From contig NZ_KI912148.1 of assembly GCF_000517105.1 (NCBI RefSeq), positions 676,518 through 740,517 on the forward strand: a stretch of 64,000 bases of DNA, in the 5' to 3' direction. Both the position numbers and the translations under genes were made by a program. Shown piece after piece: positions 52,165 through 60,047 of the stretch. Below the pieces are notes generated by a model. It had not been told where the DNA came from and searched no databases. It saw nothing but the letters and a program-made list of their open reading frames with translations. The DNA is from Fischerella sp. PCC 9605. GTDB taxonomy: Bacteria; Cyanobacteriota; Cyanobacteriia; Cyanobacteriales; Nostocaceae. Position 1 is the first letter of the stretch; the number at the start of each line of letters is the position of its first letter.

Positions 52165-53424
52165 CTAACTGCAAGCAGTGTAGCGGTAGCATCTCAAATT
52201 CACATAAGAGACTTGCTGCTTCACGGGCTGGGCATCCCCTAAGCCTCCACAGCCAGGAATCGGTAGTCCAACCGACCCAAGATTTAACAAATTAAGTGCG
52301 CTGTTCCAGTCTCGGTCAATGACCAACCCACAAGAACAGCTATGAACACGAACTGCAAGAGTTTTCTCGACTCTGAAGCCACACCCTGAGCAATTGATAC
52401 TTGTGCCTCTGGGGTCAACACCTCTGGTATGCTTGCCGCGTCTGACCGCTACTGCTTGCATGATTTGAAGGAATGCACCCCAAGCAACATCAAGTATTGG
52501 CTTAGCTAGTCGTGTTCTAGCCAAGCCTTTGATGTTCAGGTTTTCAAAAATAATTAAGTCATAAGATTTAAGCAACCAATGAGCAACTTGATAATGAAAT
52601 TCTTTTCTTTGTCTTGCAATGTGTAGATGAAGTCTAGCTACAATGCCCGCTTGTTTTTGGTAGTTTTTAGACCCTTTTGTTTTACGTGCAAGCTTGCGCT
52701 GTTGACGGGCTAAACTCGTTTGTGCTTTACGATAATACTGCGGTACTGCAATGCTTTGTCCATCAGCAGTGGTTAAAAACTTTTCTAATCCAACATCTAT
52801 GCCAGTAGCCGTTTTAATTTCATCAATAGGTAATGCAGTAGGCACAGTTTTATCTTCTAAAGAAAAACTAACATACCAACCATCAGCTTTCCTTAAAATT
52901 GTTGCTTGTTTAATTTCAAATCCATCTGGGATTGGGCGATGCAATATAACTTTGATTTCACCAATTTTAGAAAGCTTGAGAGTGTTACCTACCAGATGTG
53001 CGCCCGCCTTGGGAGAGTTAACACGTGGAAAGGTGAAAGAACAAATATCACCACGCTTTTTAAAACGCGGGCGTCCTCCCCGCTTTCCGTTCTGATCTGG
53101 CACCAACCAACGCTTCCACGCTTTGTCCAACCTCATTAGGTTTTGTTGTTGGCAGTCGGCGTAAATGTTTTTGTACTCAGGAAATAACTCTTTGGTCTGT
53201 TTGAGGTCGCTTGCTTGTGTGTAGTAATCTACTTTTTCTGGAATTTCACCAATTGGGGAGCAAACTAAACTACAACGGTCAATTTGTGACCTTGTACGAT
53301 TCAACCAATCTAGCCTTTGCCCTAACGCATAGTTGTAGTGGCGACGCAGCAACTCACCCCAGGTCTCAAGAGTGACAACCTGTTCTGGTGCGGGGTTGAG
53401 TTTGTACTGGTAGGTGAGTAACAT
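52165..53424 (-). CDS. tnpB: TnpB family RNA-guided endonuclease
   Basis: 419 residues. RuvC-like catalytic residues are in place: Asp210 in GIDVGLEKF, Glu294 in IIFENLNIKG, and Asp370/Asp372 in VIDRDWNSALN. The zinc knuckle has Cys345, Cys348, Cys363 and Cys365 (NCSGCGF, HSCSCG). The N-terminal wedge begins LTYQYKLNPAPEQ. TnpB proteins cut DNA guided by an RNA made from the 3' end of the gene and flanking DNA. Here the stop codon overlaps the element's hairpin, and the guide would come from sequence just to the left. It looks intact. Confidence 0.93.
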   Translation of the reverse strand: MLLTYQYKLNPAPEQVVTLETWGELLRRHYNYALGQRLDWLNRTRSQIDRCSLVCSPIGEIPEKVDYYTQASDLKQTKELFPEYKNIYADCQQQNLMRLDKAWKRWLVPDQNGKRGGRPRFKKRGDICSFTFPRVNSPKAGAHLVGNTLKLSKIGEIKVILHRPIPDGFEIKQATILRKADGWYVSFSLEDKTVPTALPIDEIKTATGIDVGLEKFLTTADGQSIAVPQYYRKAQTSLARQQRKLARKTKGSKNYQKQAGIVARLHLHIARQRKEFHYQVAHWLLKSYDLIIFENLNIKGLARTRLAKPILDVAWGAFLQIMQAVAVRRGKHTRGVDPRGTSINCSGCGFRVEKTLAVRVHSCSCGLVIDRDWNSALNLLNLGSVGLPIPGCGGLGDAQPVKQQVSYVNLRCYRYTACS

Positions 53425-53448
53425 CTAGTCATGATACCATTTAGCGCC

Positions 53449-53856
53449 ATGACTTACAATATAGGATACAGAGCAGTTTACAACCTTAATATTCATTTGG
53501 TGCTTGTGACGAAATACCGTAAAAAAGTAATCAATCAACCAATACTGAAGAGATTGCAGGAAATATTTGAAAACACCTGTACCAAGTGGAGAAGTAAAGT
53601 TACAGAGTTTAACGGAGAATCGGATTATATTCACCTGGTTATCAACTACCCACCGGACGTTGAAGTCAGCAAACTAGTCAATAATCTTAAAACTGTTTCT
53701 AGCCGTTTAATTCGCAAAGAATTTCAAGAACACGTCAATCGGTTTTACAGCAAACCCGTTTTTTGGACAGGTGCTTATTTTGTTGCATCTTGCGGAGGTG
53801 TTACTCTTGAACAACTTAAATCTTACGTTGAGAAGCAAAGCACCCCTAGTAATTGA
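53449..53856 (+). CDS. tnpA: IS200 Y1 transposase, HUH motif altered
   Basis: 135 residues from the ATG at 53449 (an ATG at 53431 would add six). Family pattern: LVLVTKYRKKVINQPILKRL, LVNNLKTVSSRLIRKEF, FWTGAYFVASCGGVTLEQL and the nucleophile Tyr in LKSYVEKQ. The metal-binding HUH position reads YIH (SDYIHLVINYP), so the first His appears to be Tyr, which a CAT-to-TAT change would give. If so, the transposase could be inactive. Family members make single-strand cut-and-paste transposition. Confidence 0.9.
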   Translation: MTYNIGYRAVYNLNIHLVLVTKYRKKVINQPILKRLQEIFENTCTKWRSKVTEFNGESDYIHLVINYPPDVEVSKLVNNLKTVSSRLIRKEFQEHVNRFYSKPVFWTGAYFVASCGGVTLEQLKSYVEKQSTPSN

Positions 53857-53880
53857 GGGGGTATCGAACCCCCTCAATTA
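53850..53880. terminator. Strong hairpin over the tnpA stop codon
   Basis: 13-base perfect arms TAATTGAGGGGGT / ACCCCCTCAATTA around ATCGA. It contains the TGA of tnpA and may be both terminator and IS-end structure. Confidence 0.6.
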
Positions 53881-53882
53881 CT

Positions 53883-53933
53883 CCGCAATTCACCTCACCG
53901 CCAAACTCCGTTGTGGCGGGAGGTGAATTGCGG
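53883..53933. repeat. IS-end imperfect palindrome
   Basis: 13-base arms CCGCAATTCACCT / AGGTGAATTGCGG with an inner CCGCC/GGCGG stem, the kind of subterminal hairpin recognised by TnpA. Confidence 0.65.
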
Positions 53934-53970
53934 AATCCTAGATGAAACGCAACCCCATGTATTTTGAATA

Positions 53971-54447
53971 ATGTCGGTAACACCAACTGTTCATTTTCGG
54001 GAAGCTATTCCCCAAGAAGATTCTCTGATTGCTCAACACTTTTATCAACTATGGCAAGATAACGACGTTTCGGCTGAGTCCATCCGTTCTGACTGGCTTG
54101 AGGTGATTCTGGACTTTATCAGTCGCGCTCGTCGAGAATTATACTACAAAGCTTTTGTGGCAGAAATTGGCGGTAAAGTGGTTGGTTCAACTAGTTGTCA
54201 GTTGTTTACTGGTCTATACCCCCACGTATTTGCAGAGCATTACCGCAAATATGGCTATATATGGGGTGTTTATGTTGACATAAATTACCGTGGTCAAGGT
54301 ATCGCCAAGCAGCTGACGAGTATGGCAGTTGACCACTTGCGGATACTAAACTGTACGCGAGTTATTCTCCACGCCTCGCCCTCTGGCAAACCAGTTTACG
54401 AACGCCTTGGTTTTTCGACAACCAACGAAATGCGGTTAGATATTTAG
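53971..54447 (+). CDS. GNAT family N-acetyltransferase
   Basis: 158 residues. The acetyl-CoA motif is YVDINYRGQGIAKQLTSMAVDHL near residue 105-127, followed by RVILHASPSGKPVYERLGF. The acceptor is unknown. It starts 35 bases after the IS hairpin, so the IS may have inserted in its promoter. It is followed by repeats and a divergent ArsR gene, so it is not obviously part of the redox cluster. Confidence 0.88.
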   Translation: MSVTPTVHFREAIPQEDSLIAQHFYQLWQDNDVSAESIRSDWLEVILDFISRARRELYYKAFVAEIGGKVVGSTSCQLFTGLYPHVFAEHYRKYGYIWGVYVDINYRGQGIAKQLTSMAVDHLRILNCTRVILHASPSGKPVYERLGFSTTNEMRLDI

Positions 54448-54604
54448 ATTGGTTAGTGGTTAGTGGTTAGTGGTTAGTAGTTGTAGAGACGTGCCATGGC
54501 ACGTCTGTACATTGGTTAGTGGTTAGTGGTTAGTGGTTGGTAAATAATAACCAATGACTAATGACTAATGACCAATGACTAATGACCAATGACTCTTGAC
54601 TCTT
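54448..54604. repeat. GGTTAGT heptamers, palindrome and TGACTAA/TGACCAA heptamers
   Basis: Direct heptamer blocks flank an imperfect GTAGAGACG-type palindrome (54482-54511, core AGACGTGCCATGGCACGTCT). The end of the tract overlaps the C-terminal codons of the ArsR gene. Confidence 0.8.
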
Positions 54605-54917
54605 GACTCATTAACGGTTGTGCCGATCGCAATATTACATCCAACAACCCCGGAAACAATACTTCTAAATCCTCCCGCCTGAGTGAATTTATATGTTGTG
54701 TTCCTTCTTTGCGCGTCCAGACTACGCCTGACTCTCTTAAAATTTTAAAGTGGTTGGACATGGTGGACTTGGCGATCGCAAAATCAAAATCGGCACAACA
54801 CTGCTCCCCCTTAGTCGCCAATTGCCGTACAATCTCTAACCGTACAGGATCGCCTAAAGCATACAATACTCCTGCCAATGAAATATGTTTTCGCTCTGGA
54901 TGATATAAGAATCTCAT
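54579..54917 (-). CDS. ArsR family winged-helix repressor
   Basis: 112 residues. The DNA-binding part is [40 protein letters not shown] and [20 protein letters not shown]. Adjacent cysteines Cys40-Cys41 (EQCCADF) could be the sensor for metal, thiol or electrophile. It is divergent from trxA, and a perfect palindromic operator lies in the 78-base spacer. The last residues ([10 protein letters not shown]) are encoded by heptamer repeats, so the native C-terminus was replaced or extended. It probably represses itself and the trx cluster. Confidence 0.9.
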   Translation of the reverse strand: MRFLYHPERKHISLAGVLYALGDPVRLEIVRQLATKGEQCCADFDFAIAKSTMSNHFKILRESGVVWTRKEGTQHINSLRREDLEVLFPGLLDVILRSAQPLMSQESRVIGH

Positions 54918-54951
54918 ACTTGCATTATCCCAAAAATTAGATTATATTTTA

Positions 54952-54974
54952 TTTATTCGATTTTATCGAATAAA
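54952..54974. promoter_or_regulatory. Candidate ArsR operator
   Basis: TTTATTCGAT-TTT-ATCGAATAAA, perfect 10-base arms with a 3-base spacer, centred between the divergent arsR-like gene and trxA. It is close to the trxA ribosome-binding site, fitting repression. Confidence 0.75.
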
Positions 54975-54995
54975 CGAAACAACAGGAGGGCGAGT

Positions 54996-55319
54996 ATGTC
55001 ATCCATTACTAACGTGACAGAAGCCACATTCAGGCAAGAAGTCCTCGAAAGTGAAGTTACCGTGTTAGTAGACTTCTGGGCACCTTGGTGTGGTCCTTGT
55101 CGCATGGTGGCTCCCGTCGTAGATGAAGTGGCTGCCGAATACACAGGACAGGTAAAAGTGGTGAAGCTGAATACAGATCAAAATCCCACTGTTGCCAGCC
55201 ATTATGGGATTCGCAGCATTCCGACACTCATGGTGTTTAAAGGCGGTCGGCAAGTCGATACGGTTGTCGGTGCAGTACCAAAAACAACCTTAGCTAAAAC
55301 TTTAGCACAGTATCTGTAA
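54996..55319 (+). CDS. Thioredoxin
   Basis: 107 residues, canonical thioredoxin with active site [14 protein letters not shown] (Cys32-type pair), [19 protein letters not shown] with the cis-Pro loop, and a C-terminal helix ending AKTLAQYL. It reduces protein disulfides. AGGAGGG precedes the ATG. It is the first gene of the ArsR-controlled cluster, which suggests induction by thiol or electrophile stress. Genomes of this group have several thioredoxins, so it may be a dedicated stress form. Confidence 0.93.
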   Translation: MSSITNVTEATFRQEVLESEVTVLVDFWAPWCGPCRMVAPVVDEVAAEYTGQVKVVKLNTDQNPTVASHYGIRSIPTLMVFKGGRQVDTVVGAVPKTTLAKTLAQYL

Positions 55320-55367
55320 TCTAGGTTGATAGTAAGGTGGGCTAATTGCTCACCCTACCTAGCTTGA

Positions 55368-55450
55368 AGATGGGGAGATGGGGAGAGTGGGGGAGTGGGA
55401 GACGACCAACCACCAACTACTAACTACTAACTACTAACCACTAACCATTC
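55368..55450. repeat. GGGGAGAT/GGGAGTG tract and ACTACTA heptamers
   Basis: CT/GA-rich units then CAACTAC/ACTAACTA units between trxA and the SDR remnant; they may separate the operon into two transcripts. Confidence 0.75.
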
Positions 55451-55481
55451 CCAATTTTTGTAAGTCACAGGAGTTAGCTCT

Positions 55482-55799
55482 ATGGACTTAAAATTACGGG
55501 GAAAATCTGCGCTGGTAAGCGGTTCAACAGCAGGTATTGGCTTTGCGATCGCCCAAAATCTAGCACAAGAGGGTGCATCGGTTACGATCGCTGGTCGATC
55601 TGAGCAAAGAGTCGCAGAGGCGATAGACAAAATTAAACAAAGCAACCCTGAAGCTCAAGTTTCTGGGATTGTTGCCGATTTAGCAACAAAAGCAGGAGCA
55701 GAACAAGTCCTGCAACAGGTTTCTAGCATAGATATATTAGTCAACAATCTTGGTATTTACGAGCCAAAACCATTTGCAGAGATTACACCGAACTTATGA
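55482..55799 (+). pseudogene. Short-chain dehydrogenase, truncated after the NAD-binding half
   Basis: 105 residues. The cofactor motif SGSTAGIGFAIAQNLAQEGA and the structural NNLGIYEPKPFAEI are intact, but the protein ends at EITPNL with no catalytic Ser or YxxxK. Normal SDRs have about 240-260 residues. The TGA overlaps the ATG of the methyltransferase gene as ATGA, so a deletion seems to have joined the two. The remnant may still be translated and could couple translation of the next gene. ATTACGGGGAAAATC codons suggest no other frame holds the missing part. Confidence 0.88.
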
Positions 55800-56566
55800 A
55801 AATAGATTTTGGTGCAACTGCTAGTGATTACGCAAAGTACCGTGCAGGCTTTCCCAGTTCATTTTTTAATAGACTGTCTGAATACGGTATTGGCTTACCC
55901 GCACAAACCATTGTTGATCTCGGCACAGGAACAGGAACACTAGCGCGTGGCTTTGCAACTAGAGGTTGTCATGTGATTGCCATAGATCCATCAGCAGCAA
56001 TGCTCGAACAAGCGAAGCAGTTAGACCAATCTGCCAATGTCAAGATAGATTATCGGGTAGCAACTGCTGAGAATACAGGCTTGCAAGAGTCAAGCGCTGA
56101 TGTTGTTACCGCTGGACAGTGCTGGCATTGGTTTGATCGTCCGCGTGCTGTAGAGGAAGTTACTCGGATACTGCGAGCAAATAGCTACATCGTCATAGCT
56201 CATTTTGATTGGATACCGTTGAAAGGCAATGTGGTTGAAGCAACCGAACAACTAATAGAGGCACATAATCCAGCGTGGAACATGGGCGGTAGAAACGGTT
56301 TGTATCCCATGTGGTTACGAGACCTTGGAGATGGAGGATTCTGTGAAATACAAACATTCTCTTACGATGTATTTGTTCCTTACACTCATGAAGGCTGGCG
56401 CGGACGAATTCGGGCTAGTGCTGGTGTGAAAGCCAGCTTGACACCAGACCAAGTAGAAGTATTTGACCGTGAATTTACGGTATTACTCCAAGCAAAATAT
56501 CCAACGCCGATTCTTGAAGTTCACCACAGAGTTTTTGCTGCGATCGCCAAATCACCAAAGTCATAA
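55796..56566 (+). CDS. Class I SAM-dependent methyltransferase
   Basis: 256 residues. Motif I is VDLGTGTGTLARGFATRGCH (residues about 40-60), then VIAIDPSAAMLEQAKQL, ADVVTAGQCWHWFDRPRAVE and VTRILRANSYIVIAHFDW. The substrate is unknown; similar proteins methylate small molecules. Its ATG overlaps the stop of the broken SDR (ATGA), implying translational coupling in the redox cluster. A GNAT-unlike, UbiE-like fold is likely. Confidence 0.9.
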   Translation: MKIDFGATASDYAKYRAGFPSSFFNRLSEYGIGLPAQTIVDLGTGTGTLARGFATRGCHVIAIDPSAAMLEQAKQLDQSANVKIDYRVATAENTGLQESSADVVTAGQCWHWFDRPRAVEEVTRILRANSYIVIAHFDWIPLKGNVVEATEQLIEAHNPAWNMGGRNGLYPMWLRDLGDGGFCEIQTFSYDVFVPYTHEGWRGRIRASAGVKASLTPDQVEVFDREFTVLLQAKYPTPILEVHHRVFAAIAKSPKS

Positions 56567-56583
56567 GAAACATTTGAATAGTT

Positions 56584-57306
56584 TTGAAAGGTGAAAAAAC
56601 CATGATTGAACTTTATTATTGGACAACACCAAATGGTCACAAAATCACGATGTTCCTTGAGGAAGCCGAACTTCCCTACACCATTATTCCTGTAAATATT
56701 GGTGCAGGCGATCAATTTAAACCTGAGTTTCTCAAGATTTCACCCAACAATCGCATACCTGCGATTATCGATCGCGCCCCTGCTGATGGTGGCGAACCAA
56801 TTTCAGTCTTCGAGTCTGGTGCAATTCTGCTGTATTTAGCAGAAAAAACTGGGAAGCTGATTCCAAGTGATACAAGAGGACGTGTTGAAGTTCTCCAGTG
56901 GTTATTCTGGCAAATGGGAGGTCTGGGGCCGATGGCGGGACAGAACCACCACTTCAGCCAATACGCGCCAGAAAAAATTCCTTATGCCATCAATCGTTAC
57001 GTGAATGAGACGGGGCGATTATACGCTGTGCTGGATAAACGGCTGAGCGATCGCGAATTTGTTGCTGGTCATAATTATTCTATTGCCGATATTGCAGCTT
57101 ATCCCTGGATTGTACCCTATGAAGGTCAAGGCCAGAAGCTAGAAGATTTTCCCAACCTCAAGCGCTGGTTTGAGACTATTCAGGTACGTCCGGCGACAGT
57201 CCGCGCTTATGGAAAGGCAGAAGCTTTCAAAAATCAGGCGCTTGATGTTGAAAAGTCAAGAGCATTGTTGTTTAACCAATCGGCGAAGACAGTGCGATCT
57301 TCTTGA
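56584..57306 (+). CDS. Glutathione S-transferase, YfcG-like
   Basis: 240 residues, close in pattern to E. coli YfcG, a glutathione-dependent disulfide reductase. The start is MIELYYWTTPNGHKITMFLE, followed by FLKISPNNRIPAIIDR and SVFESGAILLYLAEKTGKLI (glutathione-binding Glu-Ser). The C-terminal helical domain shows FVAGHNYSIADIAAYPW with the structural Asp of the N-capping box. Relevant to electrophile or peroxide detoxification. AAAGGTG lies before the ATG; only 17 bases separate it from the methyltransferase gene. Confidence 0.92.
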   Translation: MKGEKTMIELYYWTTPNGHKITMFLEEAELPYTIIPVNIGAGDQFKPEFLKISPNNRIPAIIDRAPADGGEPISVFESGAILLYLAEKTGKLIPSDTRGRVEVLQWLFWQMGGLGPMAGQNHHFSQYAPEKIPYAINRYVNETGRLYAVLDKRLSDREFVAGHNYSIADIAAYPWIVPYEGQGQKLEDFPNLKRWFETIQVRPATVRAYGKAEAFKNQALDVEKSRALLFNQSAKTVRSS

Positions 57307-57411
57307 GAGGGCGATCGCAGTTTCTTCACCAAGTAAAAAATATTGCACTTTAATTGCAGTACTTACTAAGCTGCAAACTTCACCAAAAAAAGATTTTGAG
57401 AGATGATATCT

Positions 57412-58512
57412 ATGAACGCAAGTATCAATTTACTCAGCTCATACAAAATGGACGACTTAGAACTGCCTAACCGTATAGTTATGGCTCCCCTAACCCGTAA
57501 TCGTGCGGGTGAAGGAAACGTGCCCCACGAACTCAACGCAGAGTATTACGCTCAACGTGCATCCGCAGGACTAATCATTACCGAAGCAACACAGGTTTCA
57601 CCCCAAGGGCAAGGGTATCCTTATACACCAGGAATTCATTCGCCCGAACAGGTAGCAGGTTGGAGATTGGTTACAGATGCAGTACACCAGCAAGGAGGAA
57701 GGATATTCCTACAACTTTGGCACGTCGGACGCATTTCTCACCCTGACTTGCAACCGGATGGAGCGTTACCTGTAGCGCCTTCAGCCATTACACCTAAAGG
57801 TGAAGCAGCGACGTACGAAGGAATGAAACCCTTCGTAACGCCTCGTGCTTTGGAAACTTCTGAAATTCCAGGGATTGTAGAACAGTATCGTCAGGGAGCA
57901 GAAAATGCCCTTGCCGCTGGGTTTGACGGTGTGGAGATTCACGGAGCCAATGGTTATTTAATTGACCAATTCCTGCGAGATGGTACGAATCAGCGCACAG
58001 ACGAATACGGGGGTTCAATAGAGAATCGCACTCGATTTCTTGTGGAAGTGACAGAAGCAGTAACTGGTGTTTGGAGTGCGAAACGGGTAGGAGTACGCCT
58101 TTCTCCTAGTGGAACGTTTAATGATATGCATGACTCCAATCCGTTGGAAACTTTCGGTTATGCAGCCCAAGCACTCAATCAGTTTGATTTGGCATATCTG
58201 CATATCTATGAAGCGACAGAAGCAGATATCAGACATGGCGCAATAGTAGTACCTACCAGCCACATACGGCAGCGCTACAAAGGGACATTGATGGTCAACG
58301 GCGATTATACCTTGGAAAAAGGTAATGCCGTCTTAGCAACAGGAGAAGCGGATTTAGTTTCCTTTGGCAAGCTGTTTATAGCCAATCCAGATTTACCCCG
58401 ACGCTTTGCCCTGAATGCACCACTAAATCAACCCGATCCATCCACATTTTACGGTGGTGGAGAGAAAGGATACACCGATTACCCAACACTGGAAGTGCAA
58501 CAAGTGCATTAA
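57412..58512 (+). CDS. Alkene reductase of the old yellow enzyme family
   Basis: FMN enzyme that reduces activated C=C bonds, quinones or nitro compounds with NAD(P)H; E. coli NemA is the model. 366 residues from the ATG at 57412 (GAGAG nine bases upstream; an ATG at 57403 is an alternative). Motifs: LPNRIVMAPLTRNRAGEG, LQLWHVGRISHPDLQ, GFDGVEIHGANGYLIDQFL (the HxxN substrate pair), RTDEYGGSIENRTRF and DLVSFGKLFIANPDLPRR. It follows the GST gene by about 105 bases. This is the main detoxification enzyme of the cluster. Confidence 0.94.
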   Translation: MNASINLLSSYKMDDLELPNRIVMAPLTRNRAGEGNVPHELNAEYYAQRASAGLIITEATQVSPQGQGYPYTPGIHSPEQVAGWRLVTDAVHQQGGRIFLQLWHVGRISHPDLQPDGALPVAPSAITPKGEAATYEGMKPFVTPRALETSEIPGIVEQYRQGAENALAAGFDGVEIHGANGYLIDQFLRDGTNQRTDEYGGSIENRTRFLVEVTEAVTGVWSAKRVGVRLSPSGTFNDMHDSNPLETFGYAAQALNQFDLAYLHIYEATEADIRHGAIVVPTSHIRQRYKGTLMVNGDYTLEKGNAVLATGEADLVSFGKLFIANPDLPRRFALNAPLNQPDPSTFYGGGEKGYTDYPTLEVQQVH

Positions 58513-58647
58513 TCAAATAGATGTGAACTGGCTAAAAGTCGGGTATATTCCAACTGGGGAAGAAAGCATTTCTATATACTCTCTTCCTTGGTAATTTGCA
58601 TTTGGCTGTCAATCAATCACCCATTCATTAAACCAGAAGGGAATTGC

Positions 58648-58884
58648 ATGAATCCAATTACTCAGGAATTGAACCTACAAGCCCAACCTCTGGATGTACC
58701 AAGCGCTATTTTTCAGCGTCGTTCCATCAAAACTTTCAAACCAGACCCCATTGCTCCAGAACTACTGAGACAATTAGTAGAGTTAACCGTCGCAGCACCC
58801 AGTAGCTTTAACATTCAAGACTGGCGAATTATTCTTGTGAAGTTCAGCTTTTGCTATGCGGCACGACTTCAGTTTGCCGCTTAG
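58648..58884 (+). pseudogene. Nitroreductase, truncated after about 62 residues
   Basis: From the ATG at 58648 the frame reads MNPITQELNLQAQPLDVPSA, then IFQRRSIKTFKPDPIA and LTVAAPSSFNIQDWRIILV, the FMN-binding N-terminus of a nitroreductase. It then changes to unrelated KFSFCYAARLQFAA and a stop. Normal size is about 190-220 residues. The break coincides with an inverted-repeat sequence (GCTATGCGGCA/TGCCGCTTAGC), suggesting a repeat or IS-end insertion followed by deletion. It would have been the last redox gene of the ArsR cluster. Confidence 0.85.
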
Positions 58885-58914
58885 CATGATTTTGTTAATC
58901 CTTTTTGATTGGTT

Positions 58915-59017
58915 ATTCTTGCCTTAGTGTCTTAGTGTCTACCCTGCGGGAAGCCGCTGCGCGTCTATGTGGTTTAAAAAGAGATTATTTTCACCACCAA
59001 GACACCAAGACACCAAG
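58915..59017. repeat. CTTAGTGTCTTAGTG inverted repeat with nested insertion
   Basis: Third copy of the family at 24858 and 48090. The left arm is interrupted by a block ACCCTGCGGGAAGCCGCTGC flanked by GTCTA on both sides, which looks like a short target duplication. Confidence 0.7.
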
Positions 59018-59097
59018 TAAAATGGGACATCTTTTGTTGTTTGGAAATGCAATGCGATCGCACTGAGAAAATATTTGCGAATAAACGTTAGGCTTGC

Positions 59098-59592
59098 CTA
59101 AACAATCTCAAACTCCAAATTCTGACTCTTCAAAAAATCATGAGTGAAATGATCTACCACATTTGTGTCACTCAATTCTAAATTATAAAAATCCACAACT
59201 TCATGCTCAAAATATGGCCCTGCGTGCCAAGTTCCCACTTCTAACTTGATAAAACAATTTCCTGGAATGCGGAAAGCTGCAATTTTTTCTAAATCTGGTT
59301 CATCCACATTATTATTGGGAGGACAAACGGCAATCAACCAATCTTTTCCTGCCAATGAACCCAGACATTGAGTACATTGTACATGGCGAGTAATTTTATG
59401 AAATTTCCGCCCTCGACGTTCCAAGCGCATGATGTAAAAACGGGGTGTACCTTTGTCCAGTACTAATTGAGCATCTTCTGCATCAAAGCTTTTACCGTCT
59501 TGACTCGGAAAAATCACCTGTCCGTAATGACGAAAGTTTTCTGGTGTTATCCATTGCGCCTGTAATTGTTTTACTGTATTTGATGAGTTCAT
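59098..59592 (-). CDS. allA: Ureidoglycolate lyase family protein
   Basis: 164 residues. AllA splits ureidoglycolate into glyoxylate and urea in purine degradation. Family features: ITPENFRHYGQVI, MRLERRGRKFHKITRH and LEVGTWHAGPYFEHEVVDFYNLE, which includes the conserved TWHAGPYF metal/substrate motif. No other purine-degradation gene lies in the window, so the pathway context cannot be confirmed. Start at the ATG at 59592. Confidence 0.9.
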   Translation of the reverse strand: MNSSNTVKQLQAQWITPENFRHYGQVIFPSQDGKSFDAEDAQLVLDKGTPRFYIMRLERRGRKFHKITRHVQCTQCLGSLAGKDWLIAVCPPNNNVDEPDLEKIAAFRIPGNCFIKLEVGTWHAGPYFEHEVVDFYNLELSDTNVVDHFTHDFLKSQNLEFEIV

Positions 59593-60047
59593 AGGTGGGT
59601 TCTACTCTAGGATCTATGATATTTAAAAAGTTACTCTTACTTTTTGTAAATCCATATCTTTTGTCTAATGTCAATATATAATCTGCGGCTTATTTAGTTT
59701 GTTGGCGATCGCGATATAATTGTCAAATTAATTACATTATTTTGGTGGCAACCATATCTGTACACAAATGGCAATCATAACAATTTAGTTATATAAGTGT
59801 GTTTAAAATCATACCTACGATAGATTTTTGGACAAAAGTTCTCAAAAACACAGTTTTTTGGTAGGATTTTCGTCGAGATACGACTCTGGATTGAGGTTTT
59901 CAGTACCAGGTTTGCTAGTAGAATCGAGTTATTAAGTTTTGTTGCCAGTGTTAAGCAATTTAAACTGCTAAGCACTTAGTATGTATTTTCCGAAGCTTCT
60001 GTTAGAAGCTCTAAGACTGGAAAACGCTAAAGAGAGGATTTCACAAA
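59593..60047. other. Intergenic region between allA and sodB
   Basis: 455 bases, AT-rich, with one GCGATCGC site and no supported gene. It should hold the divergent allA and sodB promoters; no Fur-like operator could be read with confidence. Confidence 0.5.

Larger units (their letters stand above)
52160..53935. mobile_element. IS200/IS605-family insertion sequence
   Basis: Divergent tnpB and tnpA with start codons only 24 bases apart. Both outer ends carry imperfect hairpins: 52162-52186 over the end of tnpB, and 53850-53880 plus 53883-53933 after tnpA. No target-site duplication is expected for this family. The exact ends are inferred from the hairpins. Confidence 0.8.
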
